Positions 1 to 8,476 of a stretch of 64,000 nucleotides of DNA are shown here, one piece after another. The position numbers and the translations under genes were made by a program. Under the pieces are notes generated by a model that made no database searches, was not told the origin of the DNA, and saw nothing but the letters and a program-made list of their open reading frames with translations. Source of the stretch: Sulfuricurvum sp. (lineage in GTDB: Bacteria; Campylobacterota; Campylobacteria; Campylobacterales; Sulfurimonadaceae); assembly GCF_028710345.1 (NCBI RefSeq), contig NZ_JAQTUH010000005.1, positions 1 to 64,000 on the forward strand. The letters are read 5' to 3'. Within the stretch, counting starts at the first letter, position 1. Each line of letters opens with the position of its first letter.

Positions 1-3000
1 GCGATAGCATCGCAGAAGGTAGTGCTAATACCTTTACGATCAACCTCTCTAACGCAAGCACCACAGCAACAACCGTAAACCTTGCTCTCTCTAATGGCAC
101 CGCAACCGTTGGAACCGATACCGGTACAACGTACAGCGTCAGCTATGATGGAGGAGTGACCTATACAACCCTTGCAGGATCAACCGCAACCGTCCCTGCA
201 AACGCAACCTCGTTCTTGGTACAAGTGAGTACGGTTGCTGATTATGTGAATGAATCTACAGAAACTTATACATTGACTGCAACAGCTAACAGTGTATCAA
301 AAGGAGGAACAGGAACTATTACCAATGTTGATCATGTTCCTACTCCGTTTGCTGATTCAAATACAGTATTGGAAGATAATTCAGCTACCGGTAACGTTTT
401 AACGAATGATACTGACCCAGATAGTGGTACTACACTAAGTGTTACTCAATTTATTATCAATGGTTTAACTTATACTGCTGGTGCAACTGCGGATTTAGCT
501 GGTGTTGGAAAACTTGTCATAAATAGTACAGGTGACTATACTTTTACTCCGGTTACAAACTGGAGTGGTACCGTGCCGACAGCAACATACACTGTTTCTG
601 ATGGTACCATGACTGCAACAAGTACATTAAATGTTTCTGTGACTGCTGTTGCCGATACACCGACAGTCAGTATTAATGGAAGTGCATACATAACGCAAAC
701 CATCGATGTTACAAATGCATCAACTACCAATAACGGCTTTACAATAACGGCATATGATGCTAATGGAACTGCTTTGGTTAATGGAATCAGTACTCATACA
801 ACCGATCCATCAGGATTTGGGGTAGCAGGGGATGTAAATGGTGTAGCTACAGGAGCAAATGCTAAAGGTGATTCTACTGAAATTCAATATGATACTACTC
901 TTAATAAAGCAGAATCTATTGATGTAAAATTTAGTAATTCTGTATCCTCTATTGATGTTTCATTTGCATGGCAAAATAATCACGAAACAGTAGAAGTTCA
1001 ATTCTACAGCGGGAATCATGTGTTGGTCGGAACAAGTACTTATTACGGAGGTTTTGACGGTGCTGATCCAGCCAAGACTCTATCTCCATCTAGCGGCGTA
1101 TCTTTTAACGAAGTTGTATTTACTACTCCTGCTGTGGGTGATGACTATTTGATTCACTCAATTTCGTTTGAAAAATTGTCAGCCTCAACTTCAACGGTGA
1201 CAACAAACGACAACAGTACAGTTAGCTTGAATGTTGCATCTGCATTGACTGATACTGATTTATCAGAAACATTGGTTACAAAAATTAGTGGAATTCCTGC
1301 TGGATATACAATTACGGATGGAACTAATACCTTTACAGCAACTACGGGTTCAACAACTGCCACCGTAACAGGTTGGAATTTAGCTGCATTACAATTAGAT
1401 GTACCTATGAATAGTAGTAGCGGTACTGTGACATTGACGGCTACGGCTACGGCTACAGAAACATCTAATAGCTCTAATGCTTCAGCTTCAGCAACTTTTG
1501 ATATTGTTGTTGTTCATAAAAATAGTGTACCAACAACTCTTCCTGTGACTGTTAGCGGAAATGAAGATAGTGTAATCCCAATTACGTTAACTGCTAATGA
1601 TGCCAATGGTACAGTAGCAAGTTTTGTACTTAACAGTCAGCCACTTAACGGTTTACTCTATTTAGATGCTGCTATGACACAACTTGCACCAGGCAATACT
1701 GCATTAACGGCAACCGGCAATGCATTGACATTGTATTTTATGCCTGATAGTAATTGGAATGGTGCTACTACTTTTAATTTTAATGCAGTAGATAATGAAG
1801 GGGCATCTTCTTCGACAGTTTTAGGAACTATTAATGTCGCACCAGTGAATGATGGAACATCGATTACCATTAATGATGCTTTCTATACAACGATTGGTAC
1901 ACCAATTACTATTACAGCGGCACAGTTGTTGTCTAATGATACTCTCATTGACCATGCTAAATTGACAGGTATCACAAATATTACTACTCCAAATGGAACA
2001 TTAGTCGATAATGGTAATGGTACCTATACCTTTACCCCATCATCGGTTGGAACAGGAACTTTCCAATATACCTTGACTGATGATAATGGCGATACGTCAA
2101 CAGGAACAGTAACCTTAGGCTCATACGCAGCAGGCACGGTTATTCAAAATGTTTATGAATCTGGCTTGTCTTCCGGCTCAATGGCAAGTGATGCATACAC
2201 TCCGATAGTACAAACGGGTGCATTGGGTTCTATCACAAATATCGTTGTGAATGGAATAACCTATACACTTACAGCAAGTAATACGACGATTACAACCACG
2301 TACGGTCATTTAGTTGTTAATAATACAGGTTCTTATACCTATACATTGGATCATGCAGTTAATAATAGTACGCAAGCTGGCGCAACATCTACCGATTATA
2401 CAGAAATATTTACAGCAACGAAAACAGCAGGGGGGAGCGCAATACTTAACATGGTTATCCATGATGATACACCATCAGCAACACCAGGGACAGTCATTAT
2501 CCCAGAAAGTACATTGCCGTCTTATAATATTGTCCTTGTCCTAGATTGTTCAGGAAGTATGTTAAATGCAGTAAACGGTGGTGAGGTAAAAGATGGAAAT
2601 GGTAACTACAGTACTCGTATGCAAATGGCACAAAGTGCACTCAAATCGCTTGCAGCCGAATATTTTTCACAAACATCGGATATAGCAATTAAAGTTGTTT
2701 TATTCGCAGGAAATAACACTGCAAGTTTGGCGAATGATAGTATTCTTCTTAATGGTGGAGCTGCTTATACCTCTTATGCAGCTATTTCGACTGCCATTGA
2801 TGGTGTCGCAACGACAACGGTTACGGCTACAGCTGCTACGAGTACTGTTAATACTGCATATAGCAGTGTGTTTGGTATGATGACCGATTACCAATCGGCA
2901 TTGGCAAAAGCACAAACTGCCATGGGAACGGGTGTCGCAGGAAAAGATAATATTGTTTATTTTGTATCGGATGGGGCACCCACTAGAGGTGATATGACTA

Positions 3001-5681
3001 CTGCACCGGAAGTTGCATACAACACATGGGCTGCAACGAATAATATTACATCGTATGCAGTGGGAATCGGGACAGGGATTACCGATGCATCCAAATTAAA
3101 TCTAATCCATAATGTTGATTCGTTAGGGGATGGCGTAGTAGATCCGGCTATTATGGTTCCAGAACTCAGTTCTCTTGAATCGACATTGCTTTCAACCGTT
3201 CCACCGTCATTCGGAGGGAATGTATTGGAAGCATCAGGACATCAAACAGTAACCTACGGTGCAGATGGCGGATATATTTCGAAAATGACATTGTCGCTTG
3301 ATAGTAACGGTGATGGTATAGCTGATACCGATGTTGCATTTACTTATAATAAAACGACAGGGGTAATTACGAGTGATCATAGTACGATAACCGGTTGGAG
3401 CACTTTAACCGCTTCTTCGATGATACTTGGAAGTGCTAATGGATTTACACATGGTTCTGTTGTCTTTAACTTTACTACCGGTGATTATACGGTTTATACA
3501 CAAGGGACTGCTTCAGCAGGAACAACATTTAATCTAAACTTTATCGTTACTGATAATGATGGTGATACAACATCAACCTATCAAACTATTGATATTGTTA
3601 ATGGTAAACCTATCGCGAATAATGATAGCGATACTTTATTTGCAAAAAATACTTCTCTTACTGGAAATGTGGTAACGGGTGAAGGGACTGATGGAGGATT
3701 GAGTCTTGGTAATCAAGTAACACAGTTTACAGCGCAAGGAGTTGGAGTTGACCATATTATCGACAATGCTGTGGTAACATCGATTAACTTCCATGGAGTA
3801 AATTACACCCTTGGGTCTTGGAGTGGAAGCACCTTTACCGCAGCAAATAGTAGTGGCAGTGGAACAGGATATACATATACTATTACAAATGGTCAGTTAA
3901 CATGGAATGCGACAAGCGGTGGACAGCAACTGGTATTCAATACCGATGGTTATTATAAATATACACCGCCGACAGTGGACGTTCCAACACAAACGCTAGC
4001 TGCATTGCAAACGGTTAATCTAACCAGTTTGGCAAATGTGACTGCTGGAGGATTAACATTACAAGGTTTAACAGCAGTCGATACGGTAGCTCATACCACT
4101 GCTACACAATCCTTTACATCGACGACTACCGTTGCTACTGCTTCAACAGCAGGGGTGACTTTAAGTGCAAAAGATTATCTCGGTGGAACAGCTGCAACAT
4201 TGTCTTATGCTACTGCTGGAGCTAGAATTGATTCGACAGGAACAACAACAGATAGTACAACAGCAATTGATAAAAATGAAGCACTGACGATTAGTTTTAG
4301 TACAGCAAAATTTGTGCAGGGTGTGAATGATCCTGTAATAACATTGACTGTCGCTACAGCAGGAAATGTAGTTTATAATGTTTACAATACGAGTGGTGTA
4401 TTCTTAGGTAACACTACTGTTGCAGTGGCAGCAGGGACACAAACGATTTCACTAGCAGGTTATTCAAATGTTGGATCTGTTTCTGTTCAAGCAACAACAG
4501 CAGCTATTCAAGTAAAAAGTGTCACTTATGCCGATCCAACTACTGCGAGTGTAACCTATCAAGCCGCGGGTGCAGGAGTTACCGGAAATGTGGTTGGTGT
4601 TGATACACTAGAGTCGTTGGTGATTAATTTTAATCAAGCAACGTATGCAGCCGGAGTAACAAATGTCACTTTGACTGCGTCACGTGCAGATACGTTTACC
4701 TATACCATTTATGGTATTGATGGGGCGTTATTAGGACAAACCAGTAGTGCAGCCGCAACATTTACAACTGATCCAACCTATAGTAATATTGGGAAAATCG
4801 TCGTTACAGCAGCATCGGATACTACTATTAGTACAACGTTTAGTAGCATTAAATTTCAATCGATTACGAATAACGCTACTGCAACGGCTGTCGATGGAAC
4901 GGATGTTACCTATACGTTAACAGACAGTACGGGTGATCAATCATCGGCAATGTTACATCTTAATATTGTATCGAATGAGTATACCGGAACCAGTGGAAAT
5001 GATACTATCACAGGTAGTACAGGTAATGATTCCATATCTGGTCTTTCTGGTGATGATACAATCCATGGCGGCACCGGTCATGACATTATCAACGGTGGAG
5101 ATGGTAATGATACTCTTTATGGAGATGCGGGCAATGATACCATTAACGGTGGTGCAGGAATAGATAGCATCTATGGTGGTGATGGTAACGATATCATTGA
5201 TGGAGGCACTGGAGCCGATAGTATCGATGCAGGTGCCGGAAATGATACCATCACATATGATGCAGCAGATACAATGATCGATGGTGGAAGCGGCATGGAT
5301 ACAATCCTACTTGCGAGTGGAACGTCGATTGATTTCAGTTTGCTTAATACTTCTAATGATACTATGCATCAAGTTGAAATCATCGATCTTAAACCAAATG
5401 GTGATCATAAATTAACAAATCTAACGTTGCAAGATGTTCTTGATATTACTCAAGATACTGCGCATACAGTTCAACCATCGAGTGAACTAGTCATACTCGG
5501 TGATATGGGTGATCAAGTAACGTTACAAACGAATGCAACACACAGCGATTGGTATAAATCAGGTACAGGAACGGTTCTTGATAAAGATAATATTTCTCAT
5601 GATGTAAATATTTACCAAAATCATAGTGATCCAACTGTTACCGTTAAAGTTGAACAAACAATCGATCAACATCTTGTGTAA
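1..5681 (+). CDS. Giant RTX adhesin, 3' part (LapA-like), 5'-truncated by window
   Basis: The frame is open from base 3, so the start lies left of the window; the GTG at 156 is only the first in-frame start codon visible. About 1,890 residues remain, rich in Thr, Ser, Asn and Gly. Seen: cadherin/VCBS-like blocks (NVLTNDTDPD near 391), a von Willebrand A domain at about 2520-3180 with MIDAS-type DCSGS, ten RTX nonapeptides at 4995-5264, and a roughly 140-residue C-terminal tail as expected for a type I secretion signal. In the LapA/LapF class such proteins are exported by a type I system, held in the outer membrane by an N-terminal plug, and mediate surface attachment. The lapG- and lapD-like genes directly downstream support this class. 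The N-terminal retention module and its cleavage site cannot be checked here. Confidence 0.9.
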   Translation, partial: DSIAEGSANTFTINLSNASTTATTVNLALSNGTATVGTDTGTTYSVSYDGGVTYTTLAGSTATVPANATSFLVQVSTVADYVNESTETYTLTATANSVSKGGTGTITNVDHVPTPFADSNTVLEDNSATGNVLTNDTDPDSGTTLSVTQFIINGLTYTAGATADLAGVGKLVINSTGDYTFTPVTNWSGTVPTATYTVSDGTMTATSTLNVSVTAVADTPTVSINGSAYITQTIDVTNASTTNNGFTITAYDANGTALVNGISTHTTDPSGFGVAGDVNGVATGANAKGDSTEIQYDTTLNKAESIDVKFSNSVSSIDVSFAWQNNHETVEVQFYSGNHVLVGTSTYYGGFDGADPAKTLSPSSGVSFNEVVFTTPAVGDDYLIHSISFEKLSASTSTVTTNDNSTVSLNVASALTDTDLSETLVTKISGIPAGYTITDGTNTFTATTGSTTATVTGWNLAALQLDVPMNSSSGTVTLTATATATETSNSSNASASATFDIVVVHKNSVPTTLPVTVSGNEDSVIPITLTANDANGTVASFVLNSQPLNGLLYLDAAMTQLAPGNTALTATGNALTLYFMPDSNWNGATTFNFNAVDNEGASSSTVLGTINVAPVNDGTSITINDAFYTTIGTPITITAAQLLSNDTLIDHAKLTGITNITTPNGTLVDNGNGTYTFTPSSVGTGTFQYTLTDDNGDTSTGTVTLGSYAAGTVIQNVYESGLSSGSMASDAYTPIVQTGALGSITNIVVNGITYTLTASNTTITTTYGHLVVNNTGSYTYTLDHAVNNSTQAGATSTDYTEIFTATKTAGGSAILNMVIHDDTPSATPGTVIIPESTLPSYNIVLVLDCSGSMLNAVNGGEVKDGNGNYSTRMQMAQSALKSLAAEYFSQTSDIAIKVVLFAGNNTASLANDSILLNGGAAYTSYAAISTAIDGVATTTVTATAATSTVNTAYSSVFGMMTDYQSALAKAQTAMGTGVAGKDNIVYFVSDGAPTRGDMTTAPEVAYNTWAATNNITSYAVGIGTGITDASKLNLIHNVDSLGDGVVDPAIMVPELSSLESTLLSTVPPSFGGNVLEASGHQTVTYGADGGYISKMTLSLDSNGDGIADTDVAFTYNKTTGVITSDHSTITGWSTLTASSMILGSANGFTHGSVVFNFTTGDYTVYTQGTASAGTTFNLNFIVTDNDGDTTSTYQTIDIVNGKPIANNDSDTLFAKNTSLTGNVVTGEGTDGGLSLGNQVTQFTAQGVGVDHIIDNAVVTSINFHGVNYTLGSWSGSTFTAANSSGSGTGYTYTITNGQLTWNATSGGQQLVFNTDGYYKYTPPTVDVPTQTLAALQTVNLTSLANVTAGGLTLQGLTAVDTVAHTTATQSFTSTTTVATASTAGVTLSAKDYLGGTAATLSYATAGARIDSTGTTTDSTTAIDKNEALTISFSTAKFVQGVNDPVITLTVATAGNVVYNVYNTSGVFLGNTTVAVAAGTQTISLAGYSNVGSVSVQATTAAIQVKSVTYADPTTASVTYQAAGAGVTGNVVGVDTLESLVINFNQATYAAGVTNVTLTASRADTFTYTIYGIDGALLGQTSSAAATFTTDPTYSNIGKIVVTAASDTTISTTFSSIKFQSITNNATATAVDGTDVTYTLTDSTGDQSSAMLHLNIVSNEYTGTSGNDTITGSTGNDSISGLSGDDTIHGGTGHDIINGGDGNDTLYGDAGNDTINGGAGIDSIYGGDGNDIIDGGTGADSIDAGAGNDTITYDAADTMIDGGSGMDTILLASGTSIDFSLLNTSNDTMHQVEIIDLKPNGDHKLTNLTLQDVLDITQDTAHTVQPSSELVILGDMGDQVTLQTNATHSDWYKSGTGTVLDKDNISHDVNIYQNHSDPTVTVKVEQTIDQHLV
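4995..5264 (+). repeat. Ten tandem RTX nonapeptide repeats (27 bp units)
   Basis: Ten consecutive nine-residue units of the form GxDxIxGGx, from GNDTITGST to GNDTITYDA, sit in phase at 27-bp spacing inside the adhesin gene. In RTX proteins such repeats bind calcium outside the cell, forming a parallel beta-roll that drives folding after type I secretion. They lie just before the C-terminal secretion tail, which is the usual place. Confidence 0.93.
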
Positions 5682-5701
5682 AATTTCGATAGAATAAGGG
5701 T

Positions 5702-6346
5702 ATGAAAAAGAGATTTACCCTTTTCATCGTTTTGGCGGTTTTGACCGCTACCCTCATTAGCTCTCCCGAATTTTTTATTGCTAAACCTTTTTTGGATAAA
5801 ATCGAAAAAGAGTATGGTGCATTTGCCCTTCGTCGTGCGGTATCTTTAGTGGCTATGATGAACAGTGTCAGAGATGCTGATGAGATGAATAAGCTTGAAA
5901 GTGTTAATGAATTTTTTAATCGTACACCCTATGCATCGGATCAAACAACATGGGGGGTAAGTGATTACTGGGCAACACGGTTAGAATTTATCGGTCGTGA
6001 TAAAGCTGATTGCGAAGACTATGTTATCGCTAAATATTTTACCCTTAAAGAACTGGGTGTTTCACCCAAAAAGCTTTACATGACGTATGCTAAATCGTTA
6101 CGTTATCGAACTGCTCATTTAGTGCTTACCTATTATGAAACCCCTAAATCTGTCCCTTTGGTCTTGGATAACTACAATTACAAGATTCTCCCTGCATCGG
6201 CACGTAATGATTTGGTACCGATATACAGTTTTAGCGGCGATGAGCTTTTTTCTGCCAAACAAGCCCAAATCGGAAAACTCGTACCTGCTTCAGGGGAGCA
6301 AAAACGTCCGTGGAACGAACTTACAATCACACAACAAAAGGAATAA
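5702..6346 (+). CDS. lapG: LapG-like periplasmic cysteine protease (transglutaminase-like)
   Basis: A 214-residue protein with an N-terminal membrane/signal segment (residues 5-22) and the bacterial transglutaminase-like cysteine protease fold. The expected Cys-His-Asp triad is visible as DCEDY (Cys104), TAHL (His139) and LDNYN (Asp156). LapG proteases cut the N-terminal retention module of LapA-type adhesins in the periplasm and so release the cell from the surface; calcium is needed for activity in studied members. It starts 20 bp after the adhesin stop and ends 3 bp before the lapD-like gene, so the three are probably co-transcribed. Family assignment is strong; the substrate is inferred from position. 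Confidence 0.9.
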   Translation: MKKRFTLFIVLAVLTATLISSPEFFIAKPFLDKIEKEYGAFALRRAVSLVAMMNSVRDADEMNKLESVNEFFNRTPYASDQTTWGVSDYWATRLEFIGRDKADCEDYVIAKYFTLKELGVSPKKLYMTYAKSLRYRTAHLVLTYYETPKSVPLVLDNYNYKILPASARNDLVPIYSFSGDELFSAKQAQIGKLVPASGEQKRPWNELTITQQKE

Positions 6347-6349
6347 ATC

Positions 6350-8308
6350 ATGAGCTTATTTAAACAACTTGCCATTATGTTGACGCTGTTTTTAGGGATT
6401 ATACTCGCTTCGGTTATGGTACTGAACTTTAAAACGGCGAGTGAATTTATCCAAAATCAGCTCTATACAGATGCTAAAAATACGGCACATTCATTAGGAC
6501 TTTCGCTCTCAAAAGTAGCTGATCCAAATGATCCATCAAGCATGGAGACGATGATTAATGCGATTTTCGACAGCGGGTATTATCAAAGTATAGAACTGGA
6601 TGATTTGGATGGCAAAGTGGTGTATGAACGTCATAACGATATGCTCGTGAGTGATGTACCGCAATGGTTTATTTCGGCAGTAAAAATTGAGAATGCGAGT
6701 GCAACCAGTAATATTATGATAGGTTGGAGTCAATTTGGGACATTACACGTTAGCGGTCATACGGGAAATGCTTATCGTCAATTGTACTCGACATTGATCA
6801 ACCTTATTGAAACTTTTTGTATGATGGGTATCGTTGTTTTTGCTTTTCTCTATATCCTTCTCAGCTTTAGCTTAAAATCACTCAAACGGATAAAAGATCA
6901 GGCCAAAGCGATTATAGACAATCAGTTTATTTTTGAAGAGAAAATCCCGTTTACGACGGAATTTCGTTCTGTAACGGTTGCTATGAATGCAATGGTAGGT
7001 AAGGTTAAAGATATTTTTGAACGTGAAAATGAAACACTTCGACGTTATCATGAATTGCTCTACAAAGACAGCGAGACGAAACTCTATAATCGTCGCTATG
7101 TTGTCTCGAAACTCCCCGATTATCTCCAAGCCGATACCTCTAATTGTGTCGGTATGTATGCATTGTGCAGTTTTGATGAGTTGGATCACTTTAAAAAAGA
7201 GTTTGGTTATGAAGCGTATCATCATCTGATGATTGATTTTTCAAACGAATTGAATAGTCAATTTTCACAGAGTCCCTCATCGATGATTGCACGACTGAAT
7301 GAGAGTGATTTTTTTGTGGTTCTTCCAGCACAAAGTTTGAACGAAATTCATAAGGGTATGAGTGCTGTGATGGAACAGCTAAAAGAGCAGCTGTATAAAG
7401 AGTATGAAGGATCTTCGGAATATCTTATTTTCGGATGTGCACTCGGAAATTACAGTGAAAAAGATACCCTTAAATCACTATTCTCACGCGCTGATTATTC
7501 GGTTACTCATGCAAAATTACGAGCAAATTTTACGATTGATATTGCTCATGAAGAGGAATATGCTTTGGTTCTCGGTCGTGAAGAGTGGCGTCAAGAACTG
7601 TTATTATCATTGGAAGAGTCCCGAATGTTATTGGCATTTCAAAGTGTTGTTAGTTTCCATAATGATGCGTCAACTGTATTACATGAAGAGATATTCCTAC
7701 GACTTCTTGATCGTGAGGGGGTAATTCACTCGGCAGGATATTTCATTCCGGTTGCAACCAGTCTTGGACTTGTAGAACAGCTTGATCGATATATGATCTC
7801 AAAAGTGCTTAAACATCTAAAGGATGATGGCTCAACAGTTTCTATGGCTCTTAATCTTAGTAGTGATTTTGTTACCAAATATACCAATATGGAATGGCTC
7901 AAAGAACAATTAAGTGCTTTTGCTAAAACCAATACGACCCCATTGTGGTTTGAGGTGAGTAATTCAATAGCACTTTCTGAGATAGATGCGGTTAAAAATA
8001 TCAGTATGTTGGTTAAAAGTTTTGGTCACCGTTTTGGTATTGACCATTTTGCTATTCCAGAGAGTGGGGCAGGGTATTTGCAAGTGATTCGTCCCGATTA
8101 TGTTAAATCCAATGGATCGTATTTGAGTGATATGATGATCGATAAAGAAAACGGCAACTCACGAGAGAGTTTTCATAATCTTGCAAAAAGTTTAGGGATT
8201 TCTATCATTGCAATTATGATTGAAAACACAGAACAAATGGAAGAGCTTCGTCAGATAGGGCTAAATAACTTCCAAGGCTCATTTGTCGCTCCGGTAGCAA
8301 TGTTATAA
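6350..8308 (+). CDS. lapD: LapD-like c-di-GMP receptor with degenerate GGDEF and EAL domains
   Basis: A 652-residue inner-membrane protein: N-terminal membrane helix (about 5-25), periplasmic LapD/MoxY-type domain (about 26-150), second helix (about 150-175), HAMP linker, then GGDEF-like and EAL-like domains. Both output motifs are degenerate: NESDF stands where GGDEF is expected, and EIFLRL replaces EALVR. LapD proteins do not make or break c-di-GMP; they bind it through the dead EAL domain and then sequester LapG in the periplasm, protecting the adhesin. The direct adhesin-lapG-lapD order supports this role. The start ATG follows the lapG stop by 3 bp. Confidence 0.9.
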   Translation: MSLFKQLAIMLTLFLGIILASVMVLNFKTASEFIQNQLYTDAKNTAHSLGLSLSKVADPNDPSSMETMINAIFDSGYYQSIELDDLDGKVVYERHNDMLVSDVPQWFISAVKIENASATSNIMIGWSQFGTLHVSGHTGNAYRQLYSTLINLIETFCMMGIVVFAFLYILLSFSLKSLKRIKDQAKAIIDNQFIFEEKIPFTTEFRSVTVAMNAMVGKVKDIFERENETLRRYHELLYKDSETKLYNRRYVVSKLPDYLQADTSNCVGMYALCSFDELDHFKKEFGYEAYHHLMIDFSNELNSQFSQSPSSMIARLNESDFFVVLPAQSLNEIHKGMSAVMEQLKEQLYKEYEGSSEYLIFGCALGNYSEKDTLKSLFSRADYSVTHAKLRANFTIDIAHEEEYALVLGREEWRQELLLSLEESRMLLAFQSVVSFHNDASTVLHEEIFLRLLDREGVIHSAGYFIPVATSLGLVEQLDRYMISKVLKHLKDDGSTVSMALNLSSDFVTKYTNMEWLKEQLSAFAKTNTTPLWFEVSNSIALSEIDAVKNISMLVKSFGHRFGIDHFAIPESGAGYLQVIRPDYVKSNGSYLSDMMIDKENGNSRESFHNLAKSLGISIIAIMIENTEQMEELRQIGLNNFQGSFVAPVAML

Positions 8309-8313
8309 TTGAA

Positions 8314-8400
8314 TTAATCAGTTTTTTTCTTACGGGTGAGGACGAATGCGAAAACTGCTACAACCGCGAGAAGTATAAAAATATTGCCTTGTTCGACCAT
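8314..8400 (-). CDS. 28-residue single-helix membrane microprotein
   Basis: On the minus strand an ATG at 8400 opens 28 codons ending in TAA at 8314. A good ribosome-binding site (AAAGGA, about 6 nt before the ATG) precedes it. The product begins MVEQGN, has one hydrophobic stretch of about 16 residues (IFILLAVVAVFAFVL) and ends in a basic tail (TRKKKTD), a typical single-span topology with the tail in the cytoplasm. It is convergent with lapD, 5 bp from its stop. I do not recognise a family. Support is the SD plus membrane-like composition; the short length makes a chance ORF possible. Confidence 0.55.
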   Translation of the reverse strand: MVEQGNIFILLAVVAVFAFVLTRKKKTD

Positions 8401-8476
8401 AAAGTGTCCTTTAAAATGTATGAATTACAGATTATACCATAGCGCACTGTAAGTGATATGAGCGTACACTTCGATT

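Noticed and set aside
4995-5264. Regular 27-bp tandem repeats as a possible CRISPR or minisatellite
   Set aside because: They are in frame, encode GxDxIxGGx RTX units, and have no unique spacers.
156-5681. Taking the GTG at 156 as the adhesin start
   Set aside because: The same frame is open back to base 3 with matching repetitive protein sequence and no signal or retention module, so the gene begins outside the window.
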